Position numbers and translations under genes: made by a program. Below are positions 55,897 through 64,000 of a stretch of DNA of 64,000 bases, in pieces. The notes beneath the pieces were generated by a model. It had not been told where the DNA came from. It worked only from the letters and a program-made list of their open reading frames with translations, and ran no database searches. This DNA comes from Legionella geestiana. Its GTDB lineage: Bacteria; Pseudomonadota; Gammaproteobacteria; Legionellales; Legionellaceae. Every line of letters starts with the position of its first letter. Position 1 is the first letter of the stretch. The stretch spans positions 1,811,501 to 1,875,500 of the forward strand of contig NZ_CP038271.1 in the NCBI RefSeq assembly GCF_004571195.1. The letters run 5' to 3'.

Positions 55897-56658
55897 GTGA
55901 AAACCTGTAAGGTAGTTGTGCTGGACCTTGGCGTAAAAGGTTTTCACCATATACTCTCATGGTACCTTCACAACCGGGCGAATGCACTGCCTGAGCCAAC
56001 GCATTCCGTAGCAATTTATCAGAATCGTGATATTCGCCAGGGTCTCAATCTGGAGTTTTGGCTGGTACCGAGTCATCGTCGACTCGAGTGCATGAGAGAG
56101 GTACTGCTTCAGGATGCCAGCGCCGTTATCCTGGTTTCAGGCTCCGTACGTGCCTCAGAAGTCAACCTGCTGCTTGACCGAGTCTGCCGCAGTCTGCCCC
56201 CGGGGCTGTCGCCCTGGCGCGCCTGCGTGGAGGGGGTGGCGCCACGAGGAGCCGCGCGGATTCGCGCTGTTAATCTGGACAACGGCGCAGGTATTGAACA
56301 GCTGATGCAGGAGGTGGTGAGTAACGTGCCTCATGAAAGCCTTCAGAAACGGGACATCAAAGAGCGTCTGCGAGCCTGGATTCGTTACGCCGAGGGCGAT
56401 GGTCAAACCCCTGATTATACTTTGGGTTTCAGTTTTTTAGGGCGCTGGCAGGCTGTTGGGAGGCGGCGAAACTGCCTGACTGCAAAAAAACTACTGCTGG
56501 AACTTGAATCCCCGAATGCGCAACTGCAGCAGGTTTTAGCCAGGGCGTCACAGATACGTGCAACCATTGAGCCGGGCCTTTGTTTTTTTTCACGCCGCAT
56601 TACGAGTGATACGCTAAACCGCATCATCGAGGATGGCCTTCAGCCTCCTGCCCCTTGA
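55897..56658 (+). CDS. Degenerate Rab-like GTPase fold protein, effector candidate
   Basis: 253 residues from GTG 55897, with AAGGGG six bases upstream. The first ~145 residues track a Rab GTPase strand by strand: CKVVVLDLGVKG in place of the P-loop (no GK[ST]), LSWYL, LNLEFWLVPSHRR where Rabs have LQIWDTAGQER, DASAVILVSGS for the DGVILVYDV strand, and AVNLDNGAGIEQLMQEVV for the ETSAKNATNVEQ region. All nucleotide-binding motifs are lost, so it should not bind GTP in the usual way. A ~100-residue C-terminal extension has no recognisable domain. No CAAX or Cys-Cys end is present. It precedes grpE and carries the grpE promoter at its end. Confidence 0.7.
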   Translation: MKTCKVVVLDLGVKGFHHILSWYLHNRANALPEPTHSVAIYQNRDIRQGLNLEFWLVPSHRRLECMREVLLQDASAVILVSGSVRASEVNLLLDRVCRSLPPGLSPWRACVEGVAPRGAARIRAVNLDNGAGIEQLMQEVVSNVPHESLQKRDIKERLRAWIRYAEGDGQTPDYTLGFSFLGRWQAVGRRRNCLTAKKLLLELESPNAQLQQVLARASQIRATIEPGLCFFSRRITSDTLNRIIEDGLQPPAP

Positions 56659-56681
56659 ATTCCGCCAATCCATCCCCACTT
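56654..56681 (+). promoter_or_regulatory. Sigma-32 heat-shock promoter of grpE
   Basis: CTTGAAT (56654-56660), a 13-base spacer and CCCCACTT (56674-56681), close to the sigma-32 consensus. It overlaps the stop codon of the Rab-like gene. A perfect TCAGAC-A-GTCTGA palindrome (56681-56693) lies near the predicted start of transcription. Confidence 0.8.
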
Positions 56682-56711
56682 CAGACAGTCTGACTGGATG
56701 GAGTATTGATT

Positions 56712-57299
56712 ATGCATAAAGAATCACCCAAAGACTGGAAAGCCGTACGTGAAGCTGCTGAGCTTGAAGAGGCTGCGGCTGAAGCACCTGAAGTTGAAGA
56801 TGCCCCTCATGGCGCGCTGGAACACCCTGATTATGCCGCTCTTGAAGCCAAGCTCACTGAAGCGGAGCAGCAGGCTTTTGAATACCGTGAAAAGTGTGTG
56901 CGTGCACTCGCTGAACTTGAAAACGTACGCCGCCGGGCACAGCGCGATGTTGAAGAGGCGCACCGTTATGCGCTCAACAAGTTTGTCGACAGCCTGCTGC
57001 CGGTCTTTGACAGTATCGAGCAGGCACTGGACATTGCCTCGAAAGAAGGGAACGCTGCCATGCAGGAGGGCCTCGAACTGACGCAGAAACTGCTGCAGGA
57101 TACCCTGAGCCGATTTGATATTACGCAGCTTAATCCGGTTGGTGAGGCGTTTAACCCGCAGGAGCACGAGGCCATGACGGTGCAGGATGTTCCAGGTGCC
57201 GCTCCCAACAGTGTGGTGGCCGTCTTTCAGAAGGGATACCGTATTGCTGACAGAGTCGTGCGCCCGGCACGTGTGGTGGTCGCGCCCCAAAAAAATTGA
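56712..57299 (+). CDS. grpE: Nucleotide exchange factor GrpE
   Basis: 195 residues from the ATG at 56712. An acidic N-terminus is followed by a long coiled coil (AALEAKLTEAEQQAFEYREK, RALAELENVRRRAQRD) and the beta domain with the signature near VGEAFNPQEHEAMTVQDVPG and FQKGYRIADRVVRPARVVV. It releases ADP from DnaK. It has its own sigma-32 promoter. Confidence 0.95.
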   Translation: MHKESPKDWKAVREAAELEEAAAEAPEVEDAPHGALEHPDYAALEAKLTEAEQQAFEYREKCVRALAELENVRRRAQRDVEEAHRYALNKFVDSLLPVFDSIEQALDIASKEGNAAMQEGLELTQKLLQDTLSRFDITQLNPVGEAFNPQEHEAMTVQDVPGAAPNSVVAVFQKGYRIADRVVRPARVVVAPQKN

Positions 57300-57303
57300 G
57301 CAA

Positions 57304-57472
57304 CCATTCACCACGCTCACCGAAAAGCCATATTTGGCGCATCTTGTGCGAACGCATTACAAAAACTGCTCACATACCGGCGTATGCTGCGCTTTTTTTG
57401 TAATGCGTTCGCACAACCTGCACTCAAATCTGACTTTTCCCCTAAAGCATTCAAAATGTGGTGAATAGATAC
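57304..57472. repeat. 52-bp palindromic element interrupted by a 120-bp insertion
   Basis: ATTCACCACGCTCACCGAAA (ending AAAGC at 57328) and ATTCAAAATGTGGTGAATAG (from 57449) are the two halves of the element found intact at 60724-60775, in the opposite orientation. Between them lie 120 extra bases (57329-57448) with AAAGC at both junctions. The extra DNA contains a 21-bp perfect inverted repeat (57345-57365 with 57395-57415). Confidence 0.75.
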
Positions 57473-57497
57473 AAAATTGAATGCATGAGGAGTGGGG

Positions 57498-57525
57498 CTT
57501 GAAATTGACTTTTTCTGCCCCATAT
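57498..57525 (+). promoter_or_regulatory. Sigma-32 heat-shock promoter of dnaK
   Basis: CTTGAAA (57498-57504), 13-base spacer, CCCCATAT (57518-57525): a consensus sigma-32 promoter 52 bases before the dnaK ATG. Confidence 0.9.
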
Positions 57526-57577
57526 AGCCGTTACGATGTTATGAAATATAGCCCTTGACCATTGGAGCAGAACGATT

Positions 57578-59512
57578 ATGGCAAAGATTATCGGTATTGA
57601 CCTTGGAACCACCAACTCGTGCGTCGCTGTTCTTGAAGGCGACACCCGTAAAGTGATTGAAAACAGTGAAGGTGCGCGCACCACGCCTTCCATTGTCGCG
57701 TACACCGATGATGGGGAAGTGCTCGTTGGTCAGGCTGCCAAACGCCAGGCCGTTACCAATCCTAAAAACACGCTTTTTGCCATCAAGCGATTGATTGGAC
57801 GCAAATTTAAAGACCCTATCGTTCAGAAAGACATCAAGATGGTACCCTACGAAATCGTCAGTGCAGACAATGGCGATGCCTGGGTTCGTGTAAAGGGCGA
57901 TGATAAAGCACCACCGCAAATTTCTGCTGAAGTGCTGCGTAAAATGAAGAAAACGGCTGAAGATTATCTTGGTGAGCCAGTCACAGAAGCGGTTATCACG
58001 GTGCCTGCCTACTTCAACGACTCCCAGCGTCAGGCGACTAAAGATGCCGGGCGCATTGCAGGACTTGAAGTCAAGCGCATCATCAACGAGCCGACAGCAG
58101 CAGCCCTTGCTTATGGCATGGACAAAAAGCGTGGCGATTCCGTCATTGCCGTCTACGACCTTGGGGGCGGTACGTTTGATATCTCCATCATCGAAATTGC
58201 GGAAGTGGATGGCGAGCACCAGTTCGAAGTACTCGCAACCAACGGCGATACCTTCCTTGGCGGTGAAGACTTCGACCTCGCTCTGATTGAATACCTCTCC
58301 GCTGAATTCAAGAAAGACACCGGTATCGATTTGCACAACGACCCGCTGGCACTTCAACGTTTGAAGGAAGCGGCTGAGAAGGCAAAAATCGAACTGTCAT
58401 CTGCACAGCAGACCGATGTTAACCTGCCTTATATTACGGCAGATGCTTCCGGTCCTAAGCACATGAACATCAAGCTGACCCGTGCGAAGCTTGAATCGCT
58501 GGTTGAAGGTCTGGTTCAGCGTTCCATTGCGCCCTGCAAAACCGCACTGAAAGATGCCGGTAAATCCGTGTCTGAAATTGACGAAGTGATTCTTGTCGGT
58601 GGTCAGACCCGTATGCCGCTCGTTCAGAAAACCGTTCAGGATTTGTTCGGCAAGGAGCCGCGCAAGGACGTGAACCCTGATGAAGCAGTTGCCGTAGGTG
58701 CGGCCATTCAGGCGGGCGTGCTGTCAGGAGACGTGAAAGACATCCTGCTGCTTGACGTCACTCCGCTCTCACTCGGTATCGAAACCCTGGGTGGCGTGAT
58801 GACCAAACTCATCGAGAAAAACACCACAATCCCTACCAAGGCGAACCAGGTGTTTTCAACGGCCGATGACAACCAGACAGCGGTAACCGTACACGTGCTT
58901 CAGGGTGAGCGCGAGCAGGCATCTGCCAATAAGTCACTGGGACGTTTTGACCTCAGCGATATTCCTCCGGCTCCACGGGGCATGCCGCAAATCGAGGTGA
59001 CTTTCGACATCGATGCCAACGGTATCCTTAACGTCTCTGCCAAAGACAAGGCAACCGGCAAGGCCCAGTCCATCGTTATCAAAGCATCCAGTGGTCTTAG
59101 TGATGAAGAAATTGATGCAATGGTCAAGGATGCCAAAGCCCATGCCGATGAAGACCGTAAGTTCCGTGAAATGGCTGATCTTCGCAACCAGGCTGATGGT
59201 CTTATTCACAGCAGTGAGAAATCGTTGAAAGACCTTGAAGCAGAAATGGACGCAGACGAAAAATCGGCCATCGAAAATGCAATAGCCGCCCTTAAAGAAG
59301 CGGTTAAAGGCACGGATAAGGCAGAACTCGAAGCGAAAATTAAAACGCTTAGTGATGCTTCCGGTAAAATGGCTGAACGCGTCTACGCCAAAAAGGCCGG
59401 CAGCGGCAGTGAAGCGGCAGGTGGTGAGGCCGCTGGCGCACAAACCGCATCTTCCGATGACGGTGTGGTGGATGCAGAGTTTGAAGAAGTACGTGACGAC
59501 GAGAAGAAGTAA
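57578..59512 (+). CDS. dnaK: Chaperone DnaK (Hsp70)
   Basis: 644 residues. Hsp70 signatures: [28 protein letters not shown] and [14 protein letters not shown]. The substrate domain begins after the [14 protein letters not shown] linker. The C-terminal tail is Gly/Ala-rich and ends [18 protein letters not shown]. It folds client proteins with DnaJ and GrpE. The gene has its own sigma-32 promoter. Confidence 0.98.
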   Translation: MAKIIGIDLGTTNSCVAVLEGDTRKVIENSEGARTTPSIVAYTDDGEVLVGQAAKRQAVTNPKNTLFAIKRLIGRKFKDPIVQKDIKMVPYEIVSADNGDAWVRVKGDDKAPPQISAEVLRKMKKTAEDYLGEPVTEAVITVPAYFNDSQRQATKDAGRIAGLEVKRIINEPTAAALAYGMDKKRGDSVIAVYDLGGGTFDISIIEIAEVDGEHQFEVLATNGDTFLGGEDFDLALIEYLSAEFKKDTGIDLHNDPLALQRLKEAAEKAKIELSSAQQTDVNLPYITADASGPKHMNIKLTRAKLESLVEGLVQRSIAPCKTALKDAGKSVSEIDEVILVGGQTRMPLVQKTVQDLFGKEPRKDVNPDEAVAVGAAIQAGVLSGDVKDILLLDVTPLSLGIETLGGVMTKLIEKNTTIPTKANQVFSTADDNQTAVTVHVLQGEREQASANKSLGRFDLSDIPPAPRGMPQIEVTFDIDANGILNVSAKDKATGKAQSIVIKASSGLSDEEIDAMVKDAKAHADEDRKFREMADLRNQADGLIHSSEKSLKDLEAEMDADEKSAIENAIAALKEAVKGTDKAELEAKIKTLSDASGKMAERVYAKKAGSGSEAAGGEAAGAQTASSDDGVVDAEFEEVRDDEKK

Positions 59513-59529
59513 GCTCACGGTTTCTTACA

Positions 59530-59570
59530 CGGGGGGTGCGCGGCGGTTTTGCGTGCCCCCGTTTTATTTT
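59530..59570 (+). terminator. Partial terminator between dnaK and dnaJ
   Basis: CGGGGG (59530-59535) pairs with CCCCCG (59556-59561), followed by TTTTATTTT. It would reduce read-through from dnaK into dnaJ and so set their ratio. Confidence 0.65.
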
Positions 59571-59589
59571 GAAGAGAAGGTGAACAGTC

Positions 59590-60717
59590 ATGGAAAAGCA
59601 GGATTTTTACACGCTTTTAGGGGTTGGTCGAGATGCGAGTGAGGCAGACATTAAAAAGGCTTACCGCAAGCTCGCAATGAAGTATCACCCTGACCGAAAT
59701 CCTGATGACAAGGCTGCGGAAGAGAAATTTAAAGAGGTTCAATGCGCCTATGACGTGTTGTCAGACCCGGAAAAGCGGGCACGTTACGACCGTTTCGGCC
59801 ATGCCGGCATAGACCCTTCCATGGGCGGCGGGCACGGAGGTTTTGGCGGATTTGGCGATGTGTTTGAAGACATTTTTTCGAATATTTTTAATGCTGGACG
59901 TGGTGGCTCACAGTCCCACGGTCAACATGGCGCGGATTTACAGTACACCATATCCCTGACCCTTGAAGAAGCAGCACTTGGCAAGCAGGTGGAAATTACG
60001 GTTCCCCGTCATGGTCAGTGTAAAACCTGTGAGGGCTCAGGCGCTAAAAAAGGCTCAAAACCTAAAACCTGTGAAACCTGCGATGGCATGGGTCAGGTTC
60101 GTATCCAGCAGGGTTTCTTTTCCATTCAGCAGCCCTGCCCGAGCTGCCGTGGACAGGGGCAGATTATTACCGATCCCTGCACCGACTGCCGTGGACAGGG
60201 GCGCGTGCGTGAGAGCAAAAAGCTTACGGTTAAAATTCCTGCAGGTGTGGACAATGGCGACCGGGTTCGACTCTCCGGTGAGGGAGAGGCCGGTATTCAC
60301 GGTGGACAGACTGGTGATTTGTATGTTCAGGTCAGCGTGAAAAAACATGCAATTTTTGAACGTCATGACAACGAGTTGCACTGTGAGGTGCCCATAAGCT
60401 TCGCGACTGCGGCACTTGGTGGTACTATCGAGGTCCCAACCCTTGAGGGGCGGGTAAGCCTTAAAATTCCACCGGAAACGCAAACCGGTAAAGTCTTTCG
60501 ACTGCGGGGCAAGGGCGTGAAGTCAGTAAGGGGGCATGGACCTGGTGACTTAATGTGCCGGGTGCTTGTAGAAACCCCGGTGAATCTCACCCGCGAGCAG
60601 CAGGATGCGCTGGCTGAGTGGCAGGCCTCACTGGATGGCAGTCAGAAAACGCATGCTCCGCGTTTAAGCACATGGTTTGAAGGGGTTAAGAAGTTTTTTG
60701 AAGACATGAAGTTTTAA
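59590..60717 (+). CDS. dnaJ: Co-chaperone DnaJ (Hsp40)
   Basis: 375 residues. A J-domain with the HPD motif ([10 protein letters not shown]), a Gly/Phe-rich linker ([12 protein letters not shown]), four CxxCxGxG-type zinc repeats ([32 protein letters not shown]) and two C-terminal client-binding domains. It stimulates DnaK ATP hydrolysis and delivers clients. ATG behind GAGAAGG. Confidence 0.97.
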   Translation: MEKQDFYTLLGVGRDASEADIKKAYRKLAMKYHPDRNPDDKAAEEKFKEVQCAYDVLSDPEKRARYDRFGHAGIDPSMGGGHGGFGGFGDVFEDIFSNIFNAGRGGSQSHGQHGADLQYTISLTLEEAALGKQVEITVPRHGQCKTCEGSGAKKGSKPKTCETCDGMGQVRIQQGFFSIQQPCPSCRGQGQIITDPCTDCRGQGRVRESKKLTVKIPAGVDNGDRVRLSGEGEAGIHGGQTGDLYVQVSVKKHAIFERHDNELHCEVPISFATAALGGTIEVPTLEGRVSLKIPPETQTGKVFRLRGKGVKSVRGHGPGDLMCRVLVETPVNLTREQQDALAEWQASLDGSQKTHAPRLSTWFEGVKKFFEDMKF

Positions 60718-60723
60718 TGCACG

Positions 60724-60775
60724 GTATCTATTCATCACATTTTGAATGCTTTTCGGTGAGCGTGGTGAATAGTTA
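60724..60775. repeat. 52-bp palindromic element between dnaJ and carA
   Basis: Ends GTATCTATTCATCAC and GTGGTGAATAGTTAC are near-perfect inverted repeats (13 of 15). The centre reads ATTTTGAATGC-TTTTCGGTGAGC. An inverted, interrupted copy lies before dnaK (57304-57472). Confidence 0.75.
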
Positions 60776-60802
60776 CAATGCACCTTTTTGGGGTTTTTGA
60801 CG

Positions 60803-61933
60803 ATGACGCACACACCTGCAATTCTGGCGCTGGCCGATGGAACGGTCTTTGAGGGCATTTCCGTAGGCGCTCCAGGCGAGCGTGTCGGAGAGTTGGTGTT
60901 TAATACGGCCATGACCGGCTACCAGGAGATTCTCACCGATCCCTCCTATGCCGGACAGGTGGTGATGTTGACCGGGGCGCATGTTGGCAATACCGGTTGT
61001 AATCTGGAAGACATGGAATCAAACCGCGCGTTTGCGGCAGGCCTCGTGATGCGTGAGTGTACCTTCACGCCGAGCAACTACCGTGCAACGCAATCGCTGC
61101 CGGAATGGCTGATTGCTCAGGGGGTGCCAGGCATTTCGGGTATTGATACCCGCGCACTCGTTTTACGGCTGCGAAATGAAGGTGCCATGGCGGTGTGCCT
61201 CAGCACCTCAGGCGATAAGGCGCGTGCGGTTGCGCTTGCGCAGGGTTTTGCCGGCCTTTCAGGAAGCGACCTCGCGCGAGCAGTAACGTGTGAAACACCG
61301 CGTATCTGGCAGGGTGGCCGCGGTGAATGGGCCTCAAGTTCTGAGCCTGCCACCTTAAAAGTTGTTGCCTATGATTTCGGCGTGAAGCACACGATTCTGC
61401 GTATTTTGAGCGATCTTGGCTGCGAAATTACCCTCGTACCGGCTCAGACTCCTGCGAAAGAAGTGCTTGCGATGAATCCGCATGGCGTGTTTCTCTCCAA
61501 TGGACCTGGCGACCCGGCAGCATGCACGTATGCGATTGAGGCTACCCGCACGTTCCTCGATGCCGGCGTGCCAGTCTTTGGCATTTGCCTCGGGTTTCAG
61601 ATTCTGGCCCTTGCCTGTGGTGCACAGACGCTTAAAATGAAATTTGGCCATCATGGTGCGAATCATCCGGTGGCGGCCATTCACGGCGAAACCGCACGCG
61701 TTTTAGTGACGAGCCAAAACCATGGATTTGCGGTGGATGCCAAAACCTTGCCCGATTGCCTCGAAGCAACCCATCATTCCCTTTTTGACGGAAGCCTTCA
61801 GGGCATTCGCCATCGCAGTAAGCCCGCATTTGGTTTTCAGGGGCATCCTGAATCAAGTCCAGGACCGCACGATGCGGAAGTGTTGTTTGGCGAATTTATT
61901 ACGCATTGTCGTGCAAGAGCAGCGCATCCGTAA
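60803..61933 (+). CDS. carA: Carbamoyl-phosphate synthase small subunit
   Basis: 376 residues from the ATG at 60803. The N-terminal domain has [19 protein letters not shown], and the C-terminal class I glutamine amidotransferase has the catalytic Cys in [16 protein letters not shown] and the His/Glu in [14 protein letters not shown]. It supplies ammonia from glutamine for carbamoyl phosphate in arginine and pyrimidine synthesis. carB does not follow; a minus-strand gene does. Confidence 0.95.
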   Translation: MTHTPAILALADGTVFEGISVGAPGERVGELVFNTAMTGYQEILTDPSYAGQVVMLTGAHVGNTGCNLEDMESNRAFAAGLVMRECTFTPSNYRATQSLPEWLIAQGVPGISGIDTRALVLRLRNEGAMAVCLSTSGDKARAVALAQGFAGLSGSDLARAVTCETPRIWQGGRGEWASSSEPATLKVVAYDFGVKHTILRILSDLGCEITLVPAQTPAKEVLAMNPHGVFLSNGPGDPAACTYAIEATRTFLDAGVPVFGICLGFQILALACGAQTLKMKFGHHGANHPVAAIHGETARVLVTSQNHGFAVDAKTLPDCLEATHHSLFDGSLQGIRHRSKPAFGFQGHPESSPGPHDAEVLFGEFITHCRARAAHP

Positions 61934-62486
61934 AATCACTGAGGGATGAAAATGCCGGAACGTGCGCAAAGTGTCCGGCTTTAAAGTGCGCAGTCTCGTG
62001 CGGGGCTGAGGTGATGAAAATCGGGCTGCATTCAGCGGCCTCAGCGGCCATGATGTCAGTGATTTTATCACCGGCAAACGGTACGCCTTCAAGCGTGAAT
62101 CCCATTGTTTTTGCGAGGCTCTGCAGCATGCCCGGTTCGGGTTTTCGGCAGGTACACCCGGTGTCTGGAAGGTGGGGGCAATGGAGAATGGCTTCAATAT
62201 CCCCCCCCTCTGCCCGAATGGCAGCGAGCATATGTGCGTGGATGGCAGCAAGCCTTGCTGCATCGTAATAGCCTCTGGCGATGCCTGACTGGTTTGTGGC
62301 AATTCCAATGCGAAAGCCTGCCTGTTTCAGGCGCGCGAGCGCTCTAAGACTCCCCGGAAGAAAGAGAAATTCGTCAATGGATTTGATGTAGGCGCGGGAG
62401 TCGTGATTGATAATGCCATCGCGGTCGAGAAGAATGACTTTCTGTTCCATTGCACGTTCATACCACTGCAAAGCAGACGCTTTCAC
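61899..62486 (-). CDS. gmhB: D-glycero-D-manno-heptose 1,7-bisphosphate phosphatase GmhB
   Basis: 195 residues from GTG 62486, chosen for its GGAGGG site about six bases upstream; the ATG at 62450 lacks one. A HAD phosphatase: catalytic Asp in [24 protein letters not shown], and the GmhB zinc loop [18 protein letters not shown]. It removes the C7 phosphate in ADP-heptose synthesis for LPS, or acts on a related sugar phosphate. It overlaps the end of carA in the convergent direction by 35 bases. Confidence 0.88.
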   Translation of the reverse strand: MKASALQWYERAMEQKVILLDRDGIINHDSRAYIKSIDEFLFLPGSLRALARLKQAGFRIGIATNQSGIARGYYDAARLAAIHAHMLAAIRAEGGDIEAILHCPHLPDTGCTCRKPEPGMLQSLAKTMGFTLEGVPFAGDKITDIMAAEAAECSPIFITSAPHETAHFKAGHFAHVPAFSSLSDFTDALLLHDNA

Positions 62487-62611
62487 AAGAAGCCCTCCGT
62501 TTAATACTGACGTTGACTTGCCAGTGAGGGCTCAGTATATTTTAGGTTCTACTGTGCAGGCAATGGCTCTGCATCATCCCAGGGATAGTGCATGACAGAC
62601 ACGGAGGCAGG

Positions 62612-63376
62612 GTGCCGGTTTTACAGCATCTTTCAATAGCAGCGCCGGCCTACAACGAGGCAGAGGGGCTTGCTGAAGTCCTTTTGGCCTGGGTCGAGTA
62701 TCTGCGCAATTATTCCGGGCTTTTGTCCTTTGAAATTGTTGTATGTAACGACGGCAGCAGCGATGGCACTGGCGAACTGCTTGACGCACTCGCGGCCGAA
62801 AACCCTGAAATTCGTCCCATTCATCTCCCGCATAACGAAGGCGCAGGTGCAGCACTTGCGCAGGCGATTTTGCATACCCAAAAAGACTGGGTGCTCCTCA
62901 TGGATACGGACGGCCAGTTTCCTGTTGAAAATCTTGAGCGTCTGGCTAAAACGCTGCAAACAGCGCGTGTGCAGGCGGTTATTGGCGTGCGTTGCAAAAA
63001 AGATAATGCTCTGGCACGTTTTGGCAGCGCAGTATCCAGCAGGATTTGCAACCGCCTGCATGGCACAAGGCTTCGGGATTTTAATTCGGCCTGCAAACTG
63101 GTGCAGGGTAACCTTTTGCGCGCCTTGAGGCTTGAAGCGCGCGGAATGAATTATTCCACGGAAATTACCGCGCGCCTTATTGAATGCGGGGCGCCTCTTG
63201 CTGAAGTTGATATTGAGCACCGCGCGCGCGAATATGGCAGAAGCCATCTGCGCTTCATGCGCGACAGCGTGCACCGCGCGCTTTTTACCGCCTACCTGGC
63301 ACTGCGCCTTTTGCTTATCAACCGCAACATATTACGGGTTTCTTATGAAAAAACCGCACGGGTCGCAAAAGAATAA
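62612..63376 (+). CDS. Family 2 glycosyltransferase
   Basis: 254 residues from GTG 62612 behind GGAGGCAGG (GTG 62588 would add eight residues). It has the GT-A start SIAAPAYNEAEGLAEVL, VVCNDGSSDGT and the metal-binding LLMDTDGQFP. The middle shows DFNSACKLVQGNLLRAL, and the C-terminus ends without a clear membrane helix. It resembles dolichol-phosphate-mannose synthase-type enzymes of GT2. It would transfer a sugar to a polyprenyl phosphate or similar acceptor; the sugar is unknown. The next gene starts inside its last codons. Confidence 0.85.
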   Translation: MPVLQHLSIAAPAYNEAEGLAEVLLAWVEYLRNYSGLLSFEIVVCNDGSSDGTGELLDALAAENPEIRPIHLPHNEGAGAALAQAILHTQKDWVLLMDTDGQFPVENLERLAKTLQTARVQAVIGVRCKKDNALARFGSAVSSRICNRLHGTRLRDFNSACKLVQGNLLRALRLEARGMNYSTEITARLIECGAPLAEVDIEHRAREYGRSHLRFMRDSVHRALFTAYLALRLLLINRNILRVSYEKTARVAKE

Positions 63377-64000
63377 GTGTCAGGAGCCCGCGTTACGCCC
63401 AATCCGTGTAGTGCTCTTTTGTGGGGGACGGGGAAGTGCGACCATTATCCATGAGTGGCTTCGCCATGCGAATGTGGCACTCACGCTCGTGGTTAATGCG
63501 TATGACGATGGCCTTTCAACAGGAGCATTGCGTGATTTTATCGCACAGATGCTCGGGCCTTCTGACTTTCGTAAAAACCTCTCCTGTCTGCTCGACCCCT
63601 ATTCAGAAAGCCAGTATGCGCTGAAACATTTACTGGAATATCGTTTTCCCGCGACACAGGCCGAAACGGCGATACAGGCGCTCGAAACCTGGTTGCAAAG
63701 AGAGAAGCGTAAAAACTTGCCAGAACCGTTGCGAGCGCTTTTTGGAACACTGACACCGGCAATCGCTGCCAGGGTGCGTGCGCTGCTGACCGTGTTTTTC
63801 GACTATGCACGATGTGAAGCTTCAGCGTTTGACTACAGGGACTGTGCGCTTGGCAATCTGATTTTTGCCGGTGCCTATCTGAAAAATCACTATGATTTTA
63901 ATGCCGCCACCTGCGAGATTGCAGAACTGGCCTGTTCACGGGCGATGCTTGTCAATGTGAGCGAGGGCGAGAACCGTATCCTTGTCGGACTTAAAGACAA
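63345..64000 (+). CDS. CofD/YvcK-like protein, cut by window end
   Basis: The frame opens at ATG 63345 (MKKPHGSQKNKCQEPALRP), overlapping the glycosyltransferase gene by 32 bases, and stays open through the end, so only about 218 residues are seen. The start RVVLFCGGRGSATIIHEW and NAYDDGLSTGALRDF match the CofD/YvcK fold, as does DYRDCALGNLIFAGAYL. Members include 2-phospho-L-lactate transferase, which joins a phospholactyl unit to F420, and the YvcK morphogenesis factors. CGGRGS replaces the usual GGGTG. It may instead modify a sugar nucleotide with the neighbouring glycosyltransferase; this is inference. Confidence 0.7.
   Translation, partial: MKKPHGSQKNKCQEPALRPIRVVLFCGGRGSATIIHEWLRHANVALTLVVNAYDDGLSTGALRDFIAQMLGPSDFRKNLSCLLDPYSESQYALKHLLEYRFPATQAETAIQALETWLQREKRKNLPEPLRALFGTLTPAIAARVRALLTVFFDYARCEASAFDYRDCALGNLIFAGAYLKNHYDFNAATCEIAELACSRAMLVNVSEGENRILVGLKD

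Noticed and set aside
57345..57415. Simple Rho-independent terminator for grpE
   Set aside because: The stem is long, but its loop is 29 bases and no T-run follows the right arm. It fits an inserted element better, although it may still affect transcription.

Overview
This window reads as a chromosomal segment of a gammaproteobacterium, most likely a member of the Legionellaceae with fairly high GC. The evidence is the mix of gammaproteobacterial housekeeping blocks (fabZ-lpxA, serS, pal-cpoB-queE, ffh-rpsP-rimM-trmD-rplS, grpE-dnaK-dnaJ-carA) with mevalonate-pathway kinases and several proteins that look eukaryote-derived or like secreted effectors. Species assignment is inference; no rRNA or tRNA gene was seen in the window.

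Layout: 0-10.6 kb holds envelope biogenesis genes: the tail of an MFS transporter, skp, fabZ-lpxA, crcB with its DUF190 partner, serS, a four-gene Mla/Mce-type phospholipid transporter (mlaE with a STAS-like N-terminus, mlaF, mlaD, lipoprotein), then pal, cpoB and queE. 10.6-11.3 kb is a tandem array of 123-bp palindrome-containing units. 11.4-13.2 kb encodes mevalonate diphosphate decarboxylase and mevalonate kinase. A soluble hybrid histidine kinase (13.5-16 kb) lies divergent from a one-module NRPS with an N-terminal formyltransferase domain (16.1-20.3 kb). 20-27 kb carries pdxH, an RMF-like small protein, fdxA, a DinG/YoaA helicase, tsaB and a Trm112-like protein. 27.6-38.6 kb carries ftsB, a lipase-like effector candidate, argS, folB, a three-gene cluster matching the URC uracil-catabolism pathway (URC1, URC4/DUF1688, upp) and hemE. 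38.6-39.6 kb is a 222-bp tandem repeat array. 39.6-45.3 kb has a coiled-coil effector candidate followed by the SRP/S16/RimM/TrmD/L19 block and ogt. 45.4-46.1 kb is another repeat array.

46-56.7 kb is the accessory part. It contains two unrecognised large proteins, a small secreted protein, transporters, a class II DAHP synthase, and two proteins that appear to mimic host membrane-traffic factors. One (50240-50893, minus strand) has a longin-like domain, an R-SNARE motif with the zero-layer arginine, and a C-terminal CQIL prenylation box, which is the layout of eukaryotic Ykt6. The other (55897-56658) aligns by eye with Rab small GTPases, but its nucleotide-binding motifs have been lost. These two are the strongest candidates for novelty.

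56.7-64 kb holds grpE, dnaK and dnaJ, with textbook sigma-32 promoters in front of grpE and dnaK. A 52-bp palindromic element lies beyond dnaJ and is present again, interrupted by 120 bp, in front of dnaK. carA, gmhB, a family 2 glycosyltransferase and a CofD-like protein that runs off the window end complete the segment.

Three dispersed repeat types recur (ATTCCC-N8-GGGAAT-like palindromes at 10.6, 22.7, 38.7 and 53.5 kb; a 127-142 bp family at 27.2 and 45.4 kb; the 52-bp element at 57.3 and 60.7 kb). They mark the boundaries between conserved blocks and accessory genes.
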